A stretch of 64,000 nucleotides of DNA, from contig JAFXAA010000010.1 in assembly GCA_017522105.1 (NCBI GenBank), positions 22,978-86,977 on the forward strand, read 5' to 3'. Under the pieces are notes generated by a model that made no database searches, was not told the DNA's origin, and saw only the letters and a program-made list of their open reading frames with translations. Shown here in pieces: positions 14,984 to 24,251 of the stretch (positions within the stretch are counted from its first letter, which is position 1; each line of letters starts with the position of its first letter). Origin of the DNA: Bacteroidales bacterium (lineage in GTDB: Bacteria > Bacteroidota > Bacteroidia > Bacteroidales > P3). The translations under genes were made by a program, and so were the position numbers.

Positions 14984-17055
14984 CGGTATATATCATTTAG
15001 TGTCTTTATTGCAATCTTCACTCCGCTGACATCTGCTTCCGGGTCGGCGGGGATTAGCTTTGCTGTCAGTTTCTCGCCGGCGCGGAGGTCGACGAAGTTG
15101 CGGCTGAAGTGGCCGTCGATGTGCGGCACGGTCTCTATGTATACGTCGTAGAGGTCGCTCCCGGCCTTGAGGGTCACCACGAGGCTGCCGTCGCTCTGCC
15201 AGGCCTGGCTGATGTTGTATTCCGGCTCATCGTAGGTACGGTCCTTTGGGTAGACGCTGTAGTATTGTTCCCATTTCTTCAGGTCGACGTTGTCGTCGTA
15301 GAGTGCCTGTGCGCGGTAGTGCAGGGCTTTCCAGTTGCCGTAATAGTCGATGGATGACCACGATGCCACCGGCCAGCAGTCGTTGAGCTGCCAGTAGAGG
15401 GTGCCGCTGCAGCGCGGGTCGGTGAGGTGGCAGAGGATGCCGTAGCCCACGCCCCAGGCTTGCAGCAGCTGGCTGACGTAGGCGTAGTCCTCGAGGCCGA
15501 GGGTGCGGCTGTCGAAGCCGTAGTACTGCCGCATGGCCTTGTCTATTATCTCGCGGCCGCGGCCGTGCTTCTGGTGGTTGCGCAGGGTGGGGGAGTCGAT
15601 GCTGAGCTGGTCGGCGGGGCAGAACTGGCGGATGGAGCTCATCATGGGGTAGCTCTGGAAGCCGTACTCGCTCATGAAGCGGCCGGTCTTCTCCTTGTAC
15701 ACCTCGAAGGGCAGCTCACCCCACCAGACGCCCCAGTAGTGGCTGTCGCCGTGGGTGGTGCACTCGGGGTGGCCCCAGCCGTATAGCGGCGAGGTGGTGA
15801 TGTAGGGGCGCTGCAGCGGGTCGCAGTCGTGCACGGCCTTCGCCAGAATACTAGTTGAACTAGTGTTACTCGTGTTACTGGAATAACCGAAGATGGTGTC
15901 CATGGCCTTCTCCAGGCGGGCGCGCTGCTCGGGCGTCCAGTTGAACTGGCCCTGCCAGCCCCAGTCTTCCCAGCCGTTCTTCACCTCGTTGTTGCCGCAC
16001 CAGAGGACGATGCAGGGGTGCTTGGAGAGGCGGGCCACCTGCTGATGGGCCTCCTCGCGGATGCTCTCCAGCATCTCCTCGTTGTCGGGGTAGGGGGTGC
16101 CGGCGAAGACGAAGTCCTGCCAGACCATGAGGCCCAGCGAGTCGCAGAGGTCGTAGAAGTAGTCGTGCTCGTAGATGCCGCCGCCCCATACGCGTATCAT
16201 GTTGAAGCCCGCCTCCTTGGCCGAGCAGAGCAGGTGGCGGTAGCGGGCTTTTTGTGTCTCGTCGAGTACCGGGAAGCTGTGTACCGGTATCCAGTTGGCG
16301 CCCTTGATGAAGATGGGCTTGCCGTCACGGTAGAAGGTGAAGCTTTGGCCTATGGAATCCTGCTCCTGCCGGAGTTCCACTTTGGGATATGTCGCAACGC
16401 TGTTGCTGCATGCCGAGCCTGGGCGCTTGCTGGTGATGTACACCGGCTTCCAGATGCCGCATGTGGGCAGCTTGGGGCCCCAGTCCCAACCCATCTGGTA
16501 TGGCGCTATTCGCCAGAAAGCGCGCTGATCGGGGATGGGAATGCCATACCGGGTCTCGAGCAGCGAGTCAGACATCGGCACCCCGTCCATCATGATGGCG
16601 CTGGTGTCGCCTGTAGCCGCGGGCAGTGGCCAGACGGTCAGCCGTATATTCATTGTGTCGCCGGGAAAGTCGTGCACAAACGGTACCTCGTAGCGTGCAA
16701 ACATGTTGTCTATATAACCAACCAGTTCGTTGTTGATTGTCAGTTCGGCCGTGCCTGCCACTCCCTCGAACACAAGGTATTGTATCCTGTCTTTCGGCAG
16801 GTCTTTCTTCAGCACGCGTGTCGTGTACACCCACGCACGCCCACTCACCCACTGCACCGAGTCCTCGTTGGTGCCGTAGTAGGGGTCGGGTATTAGTCCG
16901 TTGGCCATCAGGTCGGTGTGAATGAATCCCGGCACCGTGGCGGGGTGCAGCTTGCCGTTGTATTCAAACTGCCAGTCGGTCAGTTCTACAATCTCTGGCT
17001 TTGAACTGCATGCCGCCAGCAGCAGCGGCAGTAGAAAGTAGGCTATGCGTTTCAT
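14968..17055 (-). CDS. GH2 family beta-mannosidase-like lipoprotein, middle domain missing
   Basis: The 695-residue protein starts with a lipoprotein signal (lipobox LAAC, Cys16). The N-terminal sugar-binding domain reaches CGIWKPVYI near residue 207, the catalytic barrel includes KGANWIPVHSF, WGGGIYEHDYFYDLCD, the acid/base glutamate in WCGNNE (Glu357) and the nucleophile in MSEYGFQSYP (Glu463). GH2 mannosidases are usually over 800 residues: the Ig-like domain normally between the first domain and the barrel is absent, replaced by about 15 residues. A Ser/Thr/Asn-rich insert lies at residues 391-402. It would remove terminal beta-mannose from glycans if still active. It is last in the operon. 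Confidence 0.88.
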   Translation of the reverse strand: MKRIAYFLLPLLLAACSSKPEIVELTDWQFEYNGKLHPATVPGFIHTDLMANGLIPDPYYGTNEDSVQWVSGRAWVYTTRVLKKDLPKDRIQYLVFEGVAGTAELTINNELVGYIDNMFARYEVPFVHDFPGDTMNIRLTVWPLPAATGDTSAIMMDGVPMSDSLLETRYGIPIPDQRAFWRIAPYQMGWDWGPKLPTCGIWKPVYITSKRPGSACSNSVATYPKVELRQEQDSIGQSFTFYRDGKPIFIKGANWIPVHSFPVLDETQKARYRHLLCSAKEAGFNMIRVWGGGIYEHDYFYDLCDSLGLMVWQDFVFAGTPYPDNEEMLESIREEAHQQVARLSKHPCIVLWCGNNEVKNGWEDWGWQGQFNWTPEQRARLEKAMDTIFGYSSNTSNTSSTSILAKAVHDCDPLQRPYITTSPLYGWGHPECTTHGDSHYWGVWWGELPFEVYKEKTGRFMSEYGFQSYPMMSSIRQFCPADQLSIDSPTLRNHQKHGRGREIIDKAMRQYYGFDSRTLGLEDYAYVSQLLQAWGVGYGILCHLTDPRCSGTLYWQLNDCWPVASWSSIDYYGNWKALHYRAQALYDDNVDLKKWEQYYSVYPKDRTYDEPEYNISQAWQSDGSLVVTLKAGSDLYDVYIETVPHIDGHFSRNFVDLRAGEKLTAKLIPADPEADVSGVKIAIKTLNDIYRHNGR

Positions 17056-17093
17056 ATCGTTTGTTTTGTGGTGCGGCCTTTTTGGCTCGCTTC

Positions 17094-17471
17094 TTATTTT
17101 GTTTTCCAGAACGCGAAGACCACGGCCAGCAGGATGAAGATGAAGCTGACGAGGTGGTTCCAGCGGATGGGCTCGCTCTTGAAGACGGTGGCGACGATGA
17201 TGGTGAAGACTGTCAGAGAGATGCACTCGGCCAGTATCTTGAGCTGCATCAGCGAGAAGGGCCCCCCATTGATCTGGCTGCCGATGCGGTTGGCCGGAAT
17301 CATGAACGAGTACTCGAAGAAGGCCACGCCCCACGAGGTGAGGATGATGAGTATCAGCGGCCAGCCGGTGTTGATCTTCAGTTCGGTGAGCTTCAGGTTG
17401 CCGTACCAGGCGAAGGTCATGAAGACATTGCTGACGATGAGCAGCAGTATGGTGATCAGTGCTTTTGGCAT
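17094..17471 (-). CDS. DMT-type DUF486 membrane protein
   Basis: The 125-residue protein has four membrane helices, beginning MPKALITILLLIVSNVFMTF, with AWYGNLKL, WGVAFFEYSFMIPANRIG and a final FIFILLAVVFAFWK helix. These motifs are the DUF486 signature, related to small multidrug-resistance/EamA half-transporters. The substrate is unknown. Start at 17471 overlaps the cinA end by 16 bases, so the two genes are probably coupled. Confidence 0.9.
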   Translation of the reverse strand: MPKALITILLLIVSNVFMTFAWYGNLKLTELKINTGWPLILIILTSWGVAFFEYSFMIPANRIGSQINGGPFSLMQLKILAECISLTVFTIIVATVFKSEPIRWNHLVSFIFILLAVVFAFWKTK

Positions 17472-18706
17472 ATCATGTGTATTAGCATGGAGAACGCTTG
17501 GTTGACGGTGCGGTCGATGTTCTGCTGGCGTCGGCGGCCGGGGAAACTCAGCAGCTGGGCCTCCGTGTGCGTGGCGTCGGCCACGGCAATCCACACCGTG
17601 CCCACGGGCTTCTCCTTGGTGCCGCCGTCGGGGCCGGCGATGCCTGTTGTGGCTATGGCCAGGTCGGCACCGAGGCGCCGGCGCACCCCTTCGGCCATCT
17701 CGCGCGCCGTCTCCTCGCTCACGGCGCCGTGGGCTTCCAGCGTGCTGTGCTGCACGCCGAGGGCGCTCTCCTTCACCGCGTTGCTGTAGGCCACCACGCC
17801 GCCCTTGAAGTAGGCCGAGGCCCCCGCCTGCGCCGTCAGCTGGCTGGCTATGGTGCCGCCGGTGCAGCTCTCGGCGGTGGCCAGGGTCAGGCCGCGTTTC
17901 GTGAGGGTCTTGTGCACCAGCTCGGCGAGTGTCTCGCTGTCCTCGCCGACGATATACTGGCCGGCAATGCGGTAGAGCCCGTCCAGGGCGTCGCCGATGG
18001 CCTTGTGCAGGCTGTCGGCATCCTGGCGGGGGCCGCGTGCCGTAAGGCGCAGCTTGGTCATGCCCGCCACGGGCAGGTAGGCCAGCCGTATGCTCTCGGG
18101 CAGCGCCAGCTCCCAGGGCTCGATGAGGTCGCTTAGGAAGCTCTCGCCGATGCCCTGCGTGAGGATGTTCTTGTTGATGATGGTCTCCGTCAGGAATGTC
18201 TCTTGCAGCTTGGGGACGACGCGGTTCTGCATGAGCCACTCCATCTCGTGCGGCACGCCGGGCAGCGACACCACGACGGTCTTGCCGCCGAACCACATGC
18301 ATGGCGCCGTGCCCACATCGTTGTTGAGCACCTCGCAGCACTTGGGCACCAGGGCTTGGGCGCGGTTGACGGGCGTCAGCTCGAAGCCGCGCACGGCGAA
18401 GAGGCGGCGCACGTTGTCCAGCGCCACCGCGCTCTCCACCAGCTCGCTGCCGAAGTATTCGCAGAGCAGTTTCTTGGTGATGTCGTCCTTTGTGGGGCCG
18501 AGGCCGCCGGTGATGAGCACGATGTCGTAGCGCTCGTGGTCGCCGAGGGCCCGCACTATGTCGTCGCGCCGGTCGCCCACCACCTCGATACAGGCCACGT
18601 CGAAGCCCGCCTCGGTGAGCATACGGCTCATGGTCGAGGCGTTGGTGTTGACGACCTGCCCCAGCAGCAGCTCGTCGCCTATGTTGATGATTTTTACTGT
18701 GTTCAT
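17456..18706 (-). CDS. cinA: CinA family nicotinamide-nucleotide amidohydrolase
   Basis: The 416-residue two-domain protein: an N-terminal MoCF-like domain with IINIGDELLLGQVVNTNAS and ITGGLGPTKDDITKKL, an internal linking domain, and a C-terminal PncC domain with ATAESCTGGTIASQLTAQ and GIAGPDGGTKEKPVGTVWIA. The C-terminal domain deamidates nicotinamide mononucleotide in NAD salvage; the N-terminal domain can hydrolyse ADP-ribose in some species. Length is normal. It overlaps folA by four bases (ATGA) at its start. Confidence 0.95.
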   Translation of the reverse strand: MNTVKIINIGDELLLGQVVNTNASTMSRMLTEAGFDVACIEVVGDRRDDIVRALGDHERYDIVLITGGLGPTKDDITKKLLCEYFGSELVESAVALDNVRRLFAVRGFELTPVNRAQALVPKCCEVLNNDVGTAPCMWFGGKTVVVSLPGVPHEMEWLMQNRVVPKLQETFLTETIINKNILTQGIGESFLSDLIEPWELALPESIRLAYLPVAGMTKLRLTARGPRQDADSLHKAIGDALDGLYRIAGQYIVGEDSETLAELVHKTLTKRGLTLATAESCTGGTIASQLTAQAGASAYFKGGVVAYSNAVKESALGVQHSTLEAHGAVSEETAREMAEGVRRRLGADLAIATTGIAGPDGGTKEKPVGTVWIAVADATHTEAQLLSFPGRRRQQNIDRTVNQAFSMLIHMICQKH

Positions 18707-19224
18707 AGTCTGACTTTCCTCTCGTATTCCTCGTAGGCGTAATCCAGGCCGCTCTCTTCGTCTTGCATGGGTTCGCTGAGCTTCACCAGAGTGAACTCCG
18801 ACATGTCGATGGTGGGGAAGTATACGTCGGCCTCGTAGTCGCGGTAGACGCGCGTGATGTAGAGCCGCTGGCAGAATGGCAGCAGAGCCTTGTATATGGC
18901 GGCGCCACCCATGACGAAGACTTCATCTTCGCAGTCCTTAAGGACTCTGAAGAGCCCGTTTACGCTGTGCACCACCGTCGCCCCTTCGGCTGCGAAGTCG
19001 GGGTTGTTGGTCATGACGATGTTCTGCCGCTTTGGCAGCGGGCGCTTTGGCAGGCTGTCCCAGGTCTTGCGCCCCATGACGACGGGGTGCCCGGTGGTGA
19101 GCTGCTTGAAGCGCTTGAGGTCGCCGCTGAGGTGCCACAGCAGGTCGTTGTCCTTGCCGATGGCACCGTTCTGCGCGATGGCTACGATGATGCTAAGGTT
19201 GGGTTTCTTGTTGGTATCAACCAT
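18703..19224 (-). CDS. folA: Dihydrofolate reductase
   Basis: The 173-residue enzyme reduces dihydrofolate with NADPH. Signatures are LSIIVAIAQNGAIGKDNDLLWHL, the VVMGRKTWDSLP block, VFVMGGAAIYKALLP and the C-terminal YITRVYRDYEADVYFP. Start placed at ATG 19224, since the core begins 10 residues later; an upstream in-frame ATG at 19269 lies well inside the preceding gene. It overlaps the cytidylate-kinase-like gene by eight bases. No thyA is in the window. Confidence 0.95.
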   Translation of the reverse strand: MVDTNKKPNLSIIVAIAQNGAIGKDNDLLWHLSGDLKRFKQLTTGHPVVMGRKTWDSLPKRPLPKRQNIVMTNNPDFAAEGATVVHSVNGLFRVLKDCEDEVFVMGGAAIYKALLPFCQRLYITRVYRDYEADVYFPTIDMSEFTLVKLSEPMQDEESGLDYAYEEYERKVRL

Positions 19225-19855
19225 TGTGTCCTGTCTTTTCTTTGATAATGCATGCCAGCAATCTGACAATCGTGTCGGGGGCTATGTGCGAGGTGTTGTA
19301 CATGAGGTCGTAGTTTCGCACGTCGTAGCGCGAGACGCCGGCGAAGGTCTTGGTGAAGTTCTCGCGCTGCTTGTCCACCTCGTCTATGATCTTCTCGGCC
19401 TCGTTGTCAGTGATGTTGAGCTTGTTGGCGATGCGTGCAATACGCTCTTTGCGGTCGGCGACGATGAATATCTTTATAGCGTTGGGATAGTCTTTGAAGA
19501 TGTGGAAGCCGGCACGGCCCACTATGATGCAGGACTCTTCGGCGGCGAGTTCCTTGAGCAGCTTGGCTTCTGTGTGGTATAGCTGCATGGGTGTGACTTC
19601 GCGGTCTATGGTCAGGGGGTCGCTGGCCGCGGCGAACTGTTTGTGGAACTGGCACACTTCGTTCCACCAGTTCTGCTTGCGCGAGCGTATGTGCTCAATC
19701 TCTTCTTCGCTGAGGCCGAAATGCTCCACCAGACCTTTGATGGCAGCTTTGCTGTAAACGTTGACGTTGAGCATGGAGCCCAGTTTCTCTGCAATCTCCT
19801 TGCCGCCGGAGCCTGCCTCACGGTTTACAAGGACGATGAATTTGTTGTTGTTCAT
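19217..19855 (-). CDS. Cytidylate kinase-like P-loop protein
   Basis: The 212-residue protein belongs to the cytidylate kinase-like group (AAA_26 type): P-loop REAGSGGKEIAEKLGSML near residue 12, a mid-region with ESCIIVGRAGFHIFKDYPN and the lid-like KERIARIANKLNITDNEAEKII. True Cmk proteins catalyse CMP to CDP; this group is distinct, common in Bacteroidetes and clostridia, and its substrate is unproven. It is two bases behind hydF and overlaps folA. Confidence 0.85.
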   Translation of the reverse strand: MNNNKFIVLVNREAGSGGKEIAEKLGSMLNVNVYSKAAIKGLVEHFGLSEEEIEHIRSRKQNWWNEVCQFHKQFAAASDPLTIDREVTPMQLYHTEAKLLKELAAEESCIIVGRAGFHIFKDYPNAIKIFIVADRKERIARIANKLNITDNEAEKIIDEVDKQRENFTKTFAGVSRYDVRNYDLMYNTSHIAPDTIVRLLACIIKEKTGHNG

Positions 19856-19857
19856 GG

Positions 19858-21000
19858 CTATGTTGTTCTGTTATGTTCTTGGAATATTCTTGTAGCCCTG
19901 TCGAAGATGCCGTTGCACCAGGCCAAGGCAAGTCCGTAGTTGCTCACGGGCACGCCCGCCTCGAGAGCCGGCAGGAGGCGCGCCCGCACCTGCTGTGCGG
20001 TGATGACACATCCCCCGCACTGGATTACAAGCCTGTAGGCCGATAGCGGGGTGCCGAGTGACGAAAGGGAGTCGCCCCCGGCAAGGATGTCAAACTGCAG
20101 GTCCTTGCCTGTCGTTTTGCGCAGGGCGGCGGGCAGCTTCACGCGGCCTATGTCCTCGCAGGTGACGTTGTGCGTGCAGCTTTCCAGCAGCAGCACGCGG
20201 TCGCCGTCGCCGAGGGCTCCTATCGTTGGCGTCCCTTTCAGGTACTCTTCAAAAGGACCTTTCTGCCTGGCCAGCACGACGCTGAAACTCGTCAGCGGCA
20301 CGTCGTCTGGCACCGTGGCAGCCACCTGCCTGAAGGCCTGGCTGTCGGTGACGACCAGCCGTGGTGCTTCGCGCAGCGTGGCCAGCGTTGTCGCCAGCTC
20401 CTCCGGCTGGCAGAAGAGGGCCTGCGCATGCAGGTCCATCAGGTCGCGCAGCACCTGCACCTGCGGCAGTATCATCCTCCCTTCGGGGGCCGAGCTGTCT
20501 ATGGGCGTCACCAGCACCACGGTGTCGCCACGGCCTATGATGTCGCCCAGCAGCGAGCGTCCGCGGTAGGCGCTCTCCGGCAGGGCCTCTTTTATCTGCG
20601 CTATCAGCGCGTCCTTATCGATGGGGGCTTTCTTTGTCAGCACCTTGAGCAGCGGCGTGCCGTGCTCCGTGCACCAGCGCTCCACCATCTCCTCTGGCCC
20701 GCCGTAGCAGCCTTCGGTGTATAGCAGCAGCGCCAGGTCCACTTCCGCCAGCGCCGCCATGCTCTTCTCCACGCGCATCTTGCCCAGCTCGCCTTCGTCG
20801 TCGATGCCGGCGGTGTCTATGAGCACCACGGGCCCTATGCCGCCGATCTCCATGCTCTTGCGCACGGGGTCGGTGGTGGTGCCGGCGGTGTCGCTGACTA
20901 TGGCCGTCTGCTGCCCGGTGAGGAAGTTCACCATGGTGCTTTTGCCAACGTTGCGCCGGCCAAAGAGGCCTATTCTTGGTTTCAGTTCATTGCCTTTCAT
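19858..21000 (-). CDS. hydF: [FeFe]-hydrogenase maturation GTPase HydF
   Basis: The 380-residue protein is the scaffold that assembles and delivers the di-iron subcluster of [FeFe] hydrogenase. The GTPase domain has GRRNVGKSTMVNFL, DTAGTTTDP and LIDTAGIDDEGELG; the cluster-binding domain has SCTHNVTCEDIGRVKLP and the CGGC motif near IQCGGCVITAQQ. The usual residue before CGGC is often His; here it is Gln. Start placed at ATG 21000; a GTG at 21012 overlapping the mutS2 stop is an alternative. HydE, HydG and the hydrogenase are not in the window. Confidence 0.93.
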   Translation of the reverse strand: MKGNELKPRIGLFGRRNVGKSTMVNFLTGQQTAIVSDTAGTTTDPVRKSMEIGGIGPVVLIDTAGIDDEGELGKMRVEKSMAALAEVDLALLLYTEGCYGGPEEMVERWCTEHGTPLLKVLTKKAPIDKDALIAQIKEALPESAYRGRSLLGDIIGRGDTVVLVTPIDSSAPEGRMILPQVQVLRDLMDLHAQALFCQPEELATTLATLREAPRLVVTDSQAFRQVAATVPDDVPLTSFSVVLARQKGPFEEYLKGTPTIGALGDGDRVLLLESCTHNVTCEDIGRVKLPAALRKTTGKDLQFDILAGGDSLSSLGTPLSAYRLVIQCGGCVITAQQVRARLLPALEAGVPVSNYGLALAWCNGIFDRATRIFQEHNRTT

Positions 21001-21011
21001 TCTGTTATACA

Positions 21012-23432
21012 CTATCTTAGGTTCACCACCGTGACGCCTTCGCCGCCGAGCTCAAGCTTCTCCGGGTGGAAGGTGCGCACGTCGCGCGAAGCCTGCAGCT
21101 CCTGGCGTATCACCTGCATCAGTATGCCGTAGCCTTTGCCGTGCAGTATGCGCACCTCCTTCTCGCTCAGCAGCAGGGCGTCGTCGAGGAAGCGGTGCAG
21201 CATATCGATGGCCTCTTCGGCACGGTGGCCGCGCAAGTCAAGGGTGGGGTTGAAGCTCTTGCGCTTGTCGTTCATGTCGTCGTAGATGGAGCGGCTCACG
21301 CTGACGGATGCTTTCTGTGTCGGTATCTTCTGCTTGGCGGTGCCTTGCAGGCGGCCGAGGGGTATTGTCATGCGTATGCTGTTGCTCTCCACCACGGCTT
21401 TCTTCCCTTTTATCTCCACCACCTGGCCGTAGGTTTCCTCGCCGTCGATGCGCACTATGGAGCCTACGGTGACGGGTATCGCCTGCTCGGCCGTGCTCTC
21501 CTTTGGCTTGTGCTGGCGCTGCTTCTCGTCGGCCTTCCTGATTTCTTTCTCCACCTGTTCTGCAGCCTCTGTCAGTTTGGCTCTTGCAGCTTGCGTGGCC
21601 TCCTTCTCGGCCTTGGCGCTCTTGATGTCGCTGATGGTGCGCTCCACGGTGCGGTTGGCGTCGGTCAGTATCTGCTGCGCCTCGCGTCGGGCGCTGCCTA
21701 TGATCTCGTGGCGTCGGGCTTGCAGGCTGTCGTTCAGCCGCTGGTACTTCTGTGTCACCTCGCCCAGGAACTCGTCGGCCACTCGCAACTCCTCTTTCTG
21801 CCGCGCTATCTCGCGCTTGTCTATCTCCAGCTGCTGCAGCTGGTGCTCGAAGTTCAGCTGTTCGCGGCCCACCTTCTCGCCTGCCTTGTCGAGCACCTCC
21901 TTGGGGAAGCCTATGCTCTCGGCAATCTCGAAGGCGAAGCTGCTGCCGGGGTGCCCCACCGCCAGCCGGTAGAGTGGGCGCATGGCCTCGGTGTCGAAGA
22001 GCATGGCGCCGTTGACAATACCTGGCATACGGTCGGCCAGCAGCTTGAGGTCGGCGAAGTGGGTCGTCACCACCCCGAAGCTCCCTTTGCCGTAGAGCTC
22101 CTCAAGTACCGCCTCGGCTATGGCGCAGCCGCTGCGGGGCTCGGTGCCGCCGCCCAGCTCGTCGAGCAGGAAGAGGGTGTCATCCCCGGCTTCGGCGAGC
22201 AGTGTCTTCATGTTCTGCAGGTGCGACGTGTATGTGGAGAGGTCGTTGTCTATGCTCTGCTGGTCGCCTATGTCTATGAATATGCTGCCGAAGAGGCCGC
22301 ACTCCGATGTGGGGCGCAGCGGCACCGGCATGCCGCATTGCAGCATGTATTGTATCAGGCCCACGGCTTTCAGACACACCGATTTGCCGCCTGCGTTGGG
22401 GCCGGAGATAATCAATATCCGCTGTCCTTCGCCAAGCGAGAGGCTGAACGGCACCACGCCGTCTTTCTTCTGCAAGTACAGCAGGGGGTGGCGCGCATCC
22501 ATCCATTCTATGCGGGGCTCGGCGTGCAATATCGGCACGCTGGCGTTGAGTTCCACGGCTACACGGGCCTTGGCACGCAGGAAGTCTATCCTTGCCAGGA
22601 AGCGGTAGGCTTCTTCCAGCTGCGGCAGCATCGGACGCAGCTTGTCGCTGAAGGCCAGCAGTATGCGCTGCACTTCGTGGCGCTCGTCGAACTCCAGCTC
22701 TCTCAGGTCGTTGCCAAGCTCCACCACCTCGCTGGGTTCCACGAAGGCCGTCTGGCGTGTGGCGCTCTCGTCCTGTATCAGGCCGCGTATCTTTCGACGG
22801 TGGGTGGTGAGCAGCGGTATCACGGGTCGCCCGTCGCGTATGGTCACCTCGGCGCCCTCCGGGGCCCAGCCCTCGCGTTTGGCACGTGCCAGGGTGTGGT
22901 TCACCTGGGCGTCCACCTCCGCGGCCTTGCGGGCTTTGGTGCGCCGTATCTCGGCGAGGGCGGGGGAGGCGTTGTCGTAGAGCTCGCCGTGGTCGTCTAT
23001 CAGCTGCCCCAGGCGCGAGTTGATGATGTTCAGCTGCGAGCTCTTGCCGCCATAGCCAAGCTCCACCTCTACGGCCTCGTTGCGCAGCGCCTCGTAGCGC
23101 ATGTGTTCTTCGGCGGTGAGGAAGTAGTAGCATTCGCGTATGGTGCGCAGCGAGAGCTTCAGGTCAAAGAGGCTCTCCAGCGGTATCACCGTGTTGCCCA
23201 CGCGCAGGTGTGTGAGTATCGGCGTGAGGTCTATGAAGTCCTGCTGGGGGAATTCGCTCTCCATAAGCACTATCTGGCGCATCTCCTCGGTGAGCTGTAG
23301 TTCGTGGCTCAGCACATCATAGTCGGTCATATAGTGCATCTCGCCAGCCATGCGGACGGCGAGGGCGTTGGTGCATTGTTCTGCCACCATCTGCCTTATG
23401 CGGTCAAACCCCAGTTTCTGTTCAATGTTCAT
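21012..23432 (-). CDS. mutS2: Endonuclease MutS2
   Basis: The 806-residue protein lacks the mismatch-recognition domain of MutS. Order: N-terminal core and lever region, ATPase domain with Walker A ISGPNAGGKSVCLKAVGL, Walker B and the signature DTLFLLDELGGGTEPRSGCAIAEA, a coiled coil (FEHQLQQLEIDKREIARQKEEL and following), a KOW-like linker and a C-terminal Smr domain (LDLRGHRAEEAIDML and LHGKGYGILMQVIRQ). Family members suppress recombination or rescue collided ribosomes. Length is standard. It is part of the long minus operon, upstream of hydF. Confidence 0.95.
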   Translation of the reverse strand: MNIEQKLGFDRIRQMVAEQCTNALAVRMAGEMHYMTDYDVLSHELQLTEEMRQIVLMESEFPQQDFIDLTPILTHLRVGNTVIPLESLFDLKLSLRTIRECYYFLTAEEHMRYEALRNEAVEVELGYGGKSSQLNIINSRLGQLIDDHGELYDNASPALAEIRRTKARKAAEVDAQVNHTLARAKREGWAPEGAEVTIRDGRPVIPLLTTHRRKIRGLIQDESATRQTAFVEPSEVVELGNDLRELEFDERHEVQRILLAFSDKLRPMLPQLEEAYRFLARIDFLRAKARVAVELNASVPILHAEPRIEWMDARHPLLYLQKKDGVVPFSLSLGEGQRILIISGPNAGGKSVCLKAVGLIQYMLQCGMPVPLRPTSECGLFGSIFIDIGDQQSIDNDLSTYTSHLQNMKTLLAEAGDDTLFLLDELGGGTEPRSGCAIAEAVLEELYGKGSFGVVTTHFADLKLLADRMPGIVNGAMLFDTEAMRPLYRLAVGHPGSSFAFEIAESIGFPKEVLDKAGEKVGREQLNFEHQLQQLEIDKREIARQKEELRVADEFLGEVTQKYQRLNDSLQARRHEIIGSARREAQQILTDANRTVERTISDIKSAKAEKEATQAARAKLTEAAEQVEKEIRKADEKQRQHKPKESTAEQAIPVTVGSIVRIDGEETYGQVVEIKGKKAVVESNSIRMTIPLGRLQGTAKQKIPTQKASVSVSRSIYDDMNDKRKSFNPTLDLRGHRAEEAIDMLHRFLDDALLLSEKEVRILHGKGYGILMQVIRQELQASRDVRTFHPEKLELGGEGVTVVNLR

Positions 23433-23459
23433 CGAGTAGTCAAGGTTAGGGCATGTGTA

Positions 23460-24218
23460 TCAGTCAAAGTCGAGGTATAGGGGCCAACGATGTCGGAATG
23501 ATGCAAGCTTCTCTTTGTCGAGGCAGACTGTGACAGAGTTTTCTCCGATGCATTCGTCCAATGGTAGGCCTTTGTAGTCTATCGCGGCGCTGTTGCCGCT
23601 GTATTCACCTCCTATGCCGTCCACGCCGCAGCGGTTGCAGCCCACGGTGTAGCACAGGTTCTCTATGGCGCGTGCCTTGAGCAGTGTCGTCCAGGCCTCG
23701 TGGCGGCTGCCGGGCCAGTTGGCGCACACCAGCAGCAGGTCATACCCCATGTTGTCGTTGCGCAGCCATTTCGGGAAGCGCAGGTCGTAGCACACGGCGG
23801 GCTTGATGCGCCATCCGCGCCACTCAAAGACCTCCTTCTGTGTGCCGCAGGCTATCACCTCGTGCTCGCCGCTGGGGCGGAAGGTGTGGGCCTTGTCGTA
23901 GGTGCCGTAGCTGCCGTCGGGACGCACCCAATGCATGCGGTTGTAGCAGCGTCCGTCTTCACGCACTATCCACGTGCCCACCATCAGCAGGTCGTGTTGT
24001 GCGGCCATGCGCCGTGCCCACTGCAATGTCGGCCCCTCGGGTTCCTCGGCCAAGTCGGTCATGCCGTCGCCGAAGCCTGTGGTGAAGGTCTCGGGCACCA
24101 CGAAGATGTCGCTTGCCGGCGTCCCGGCCAGCACCGCCTCGGCGCGCCGCCGGTTCTCCTCGGGCTCGTGCCATCGTATGTCTTGCTGGTATAGCGTGAT
24201 ATTCAGTTTCTCATCCAT
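23460..24218 (-). CDS. Carbon-nitrogen hydrolase, omega-amidase type
   Basis: The 252-residue nitrilase-superfamily protein shows the Glu-Lys-Cys triad: Glu in FVVPETFTTGFG, Lys in GTYDKAHTFRPSGEH and Cys in IKPAVCYDLRFPKW. The spacing and HTFRPSGEH region match the omega-amidase YafV group, which hydrolyses 2-oxoglutaramate or 2-oxosuccinamate left by transaminations. Lies eight bases behind ribF. Confidence 0.9.
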   Translation of the reverse strand: MDEKLNITLYQQDIRWHEPEENRRRAEAVLAGTPASDIFVVPETFTTGFGDGMTDLAEEPEGPTLQWARRMAAQHDLLMVGTWIVREDGRCYNRMHWVRPDGSYGTYDKAHTFRPSGEHEVIACGTQKEVFEWRGWRIKPAVCYDLRFPKWLRNDNMGYDLLLVCANWPGSRHEAWTTLLKARAIENLCYTVGCNRCGVDGIGGEYSGNSAAIDYKGLPLDECIGENSVTVCLDKEKLASFRHRWPLYLDFD

Positions 24219-24223
24219 ACATC

Positions 24224-24251
24224 AACTCAAAACTCATAACTCAAAACTCTT
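24224..24251. repeat. Heptamer tract at the ribF 3' end
   Basis: AACTCAA, AACTCAT, AACTCAA, AACTCTT in seven-base phase. The tract supplies the last codons and stop of ribF (VLSYEF then TGA on the minus strand). Confidence 0.6.

Noticed and set aside
21066-23300. 744-residue open frame on the plus strand
   Set aside because: Shadow of mutS2; composition is typical of antisense frames in GC-rich genes.
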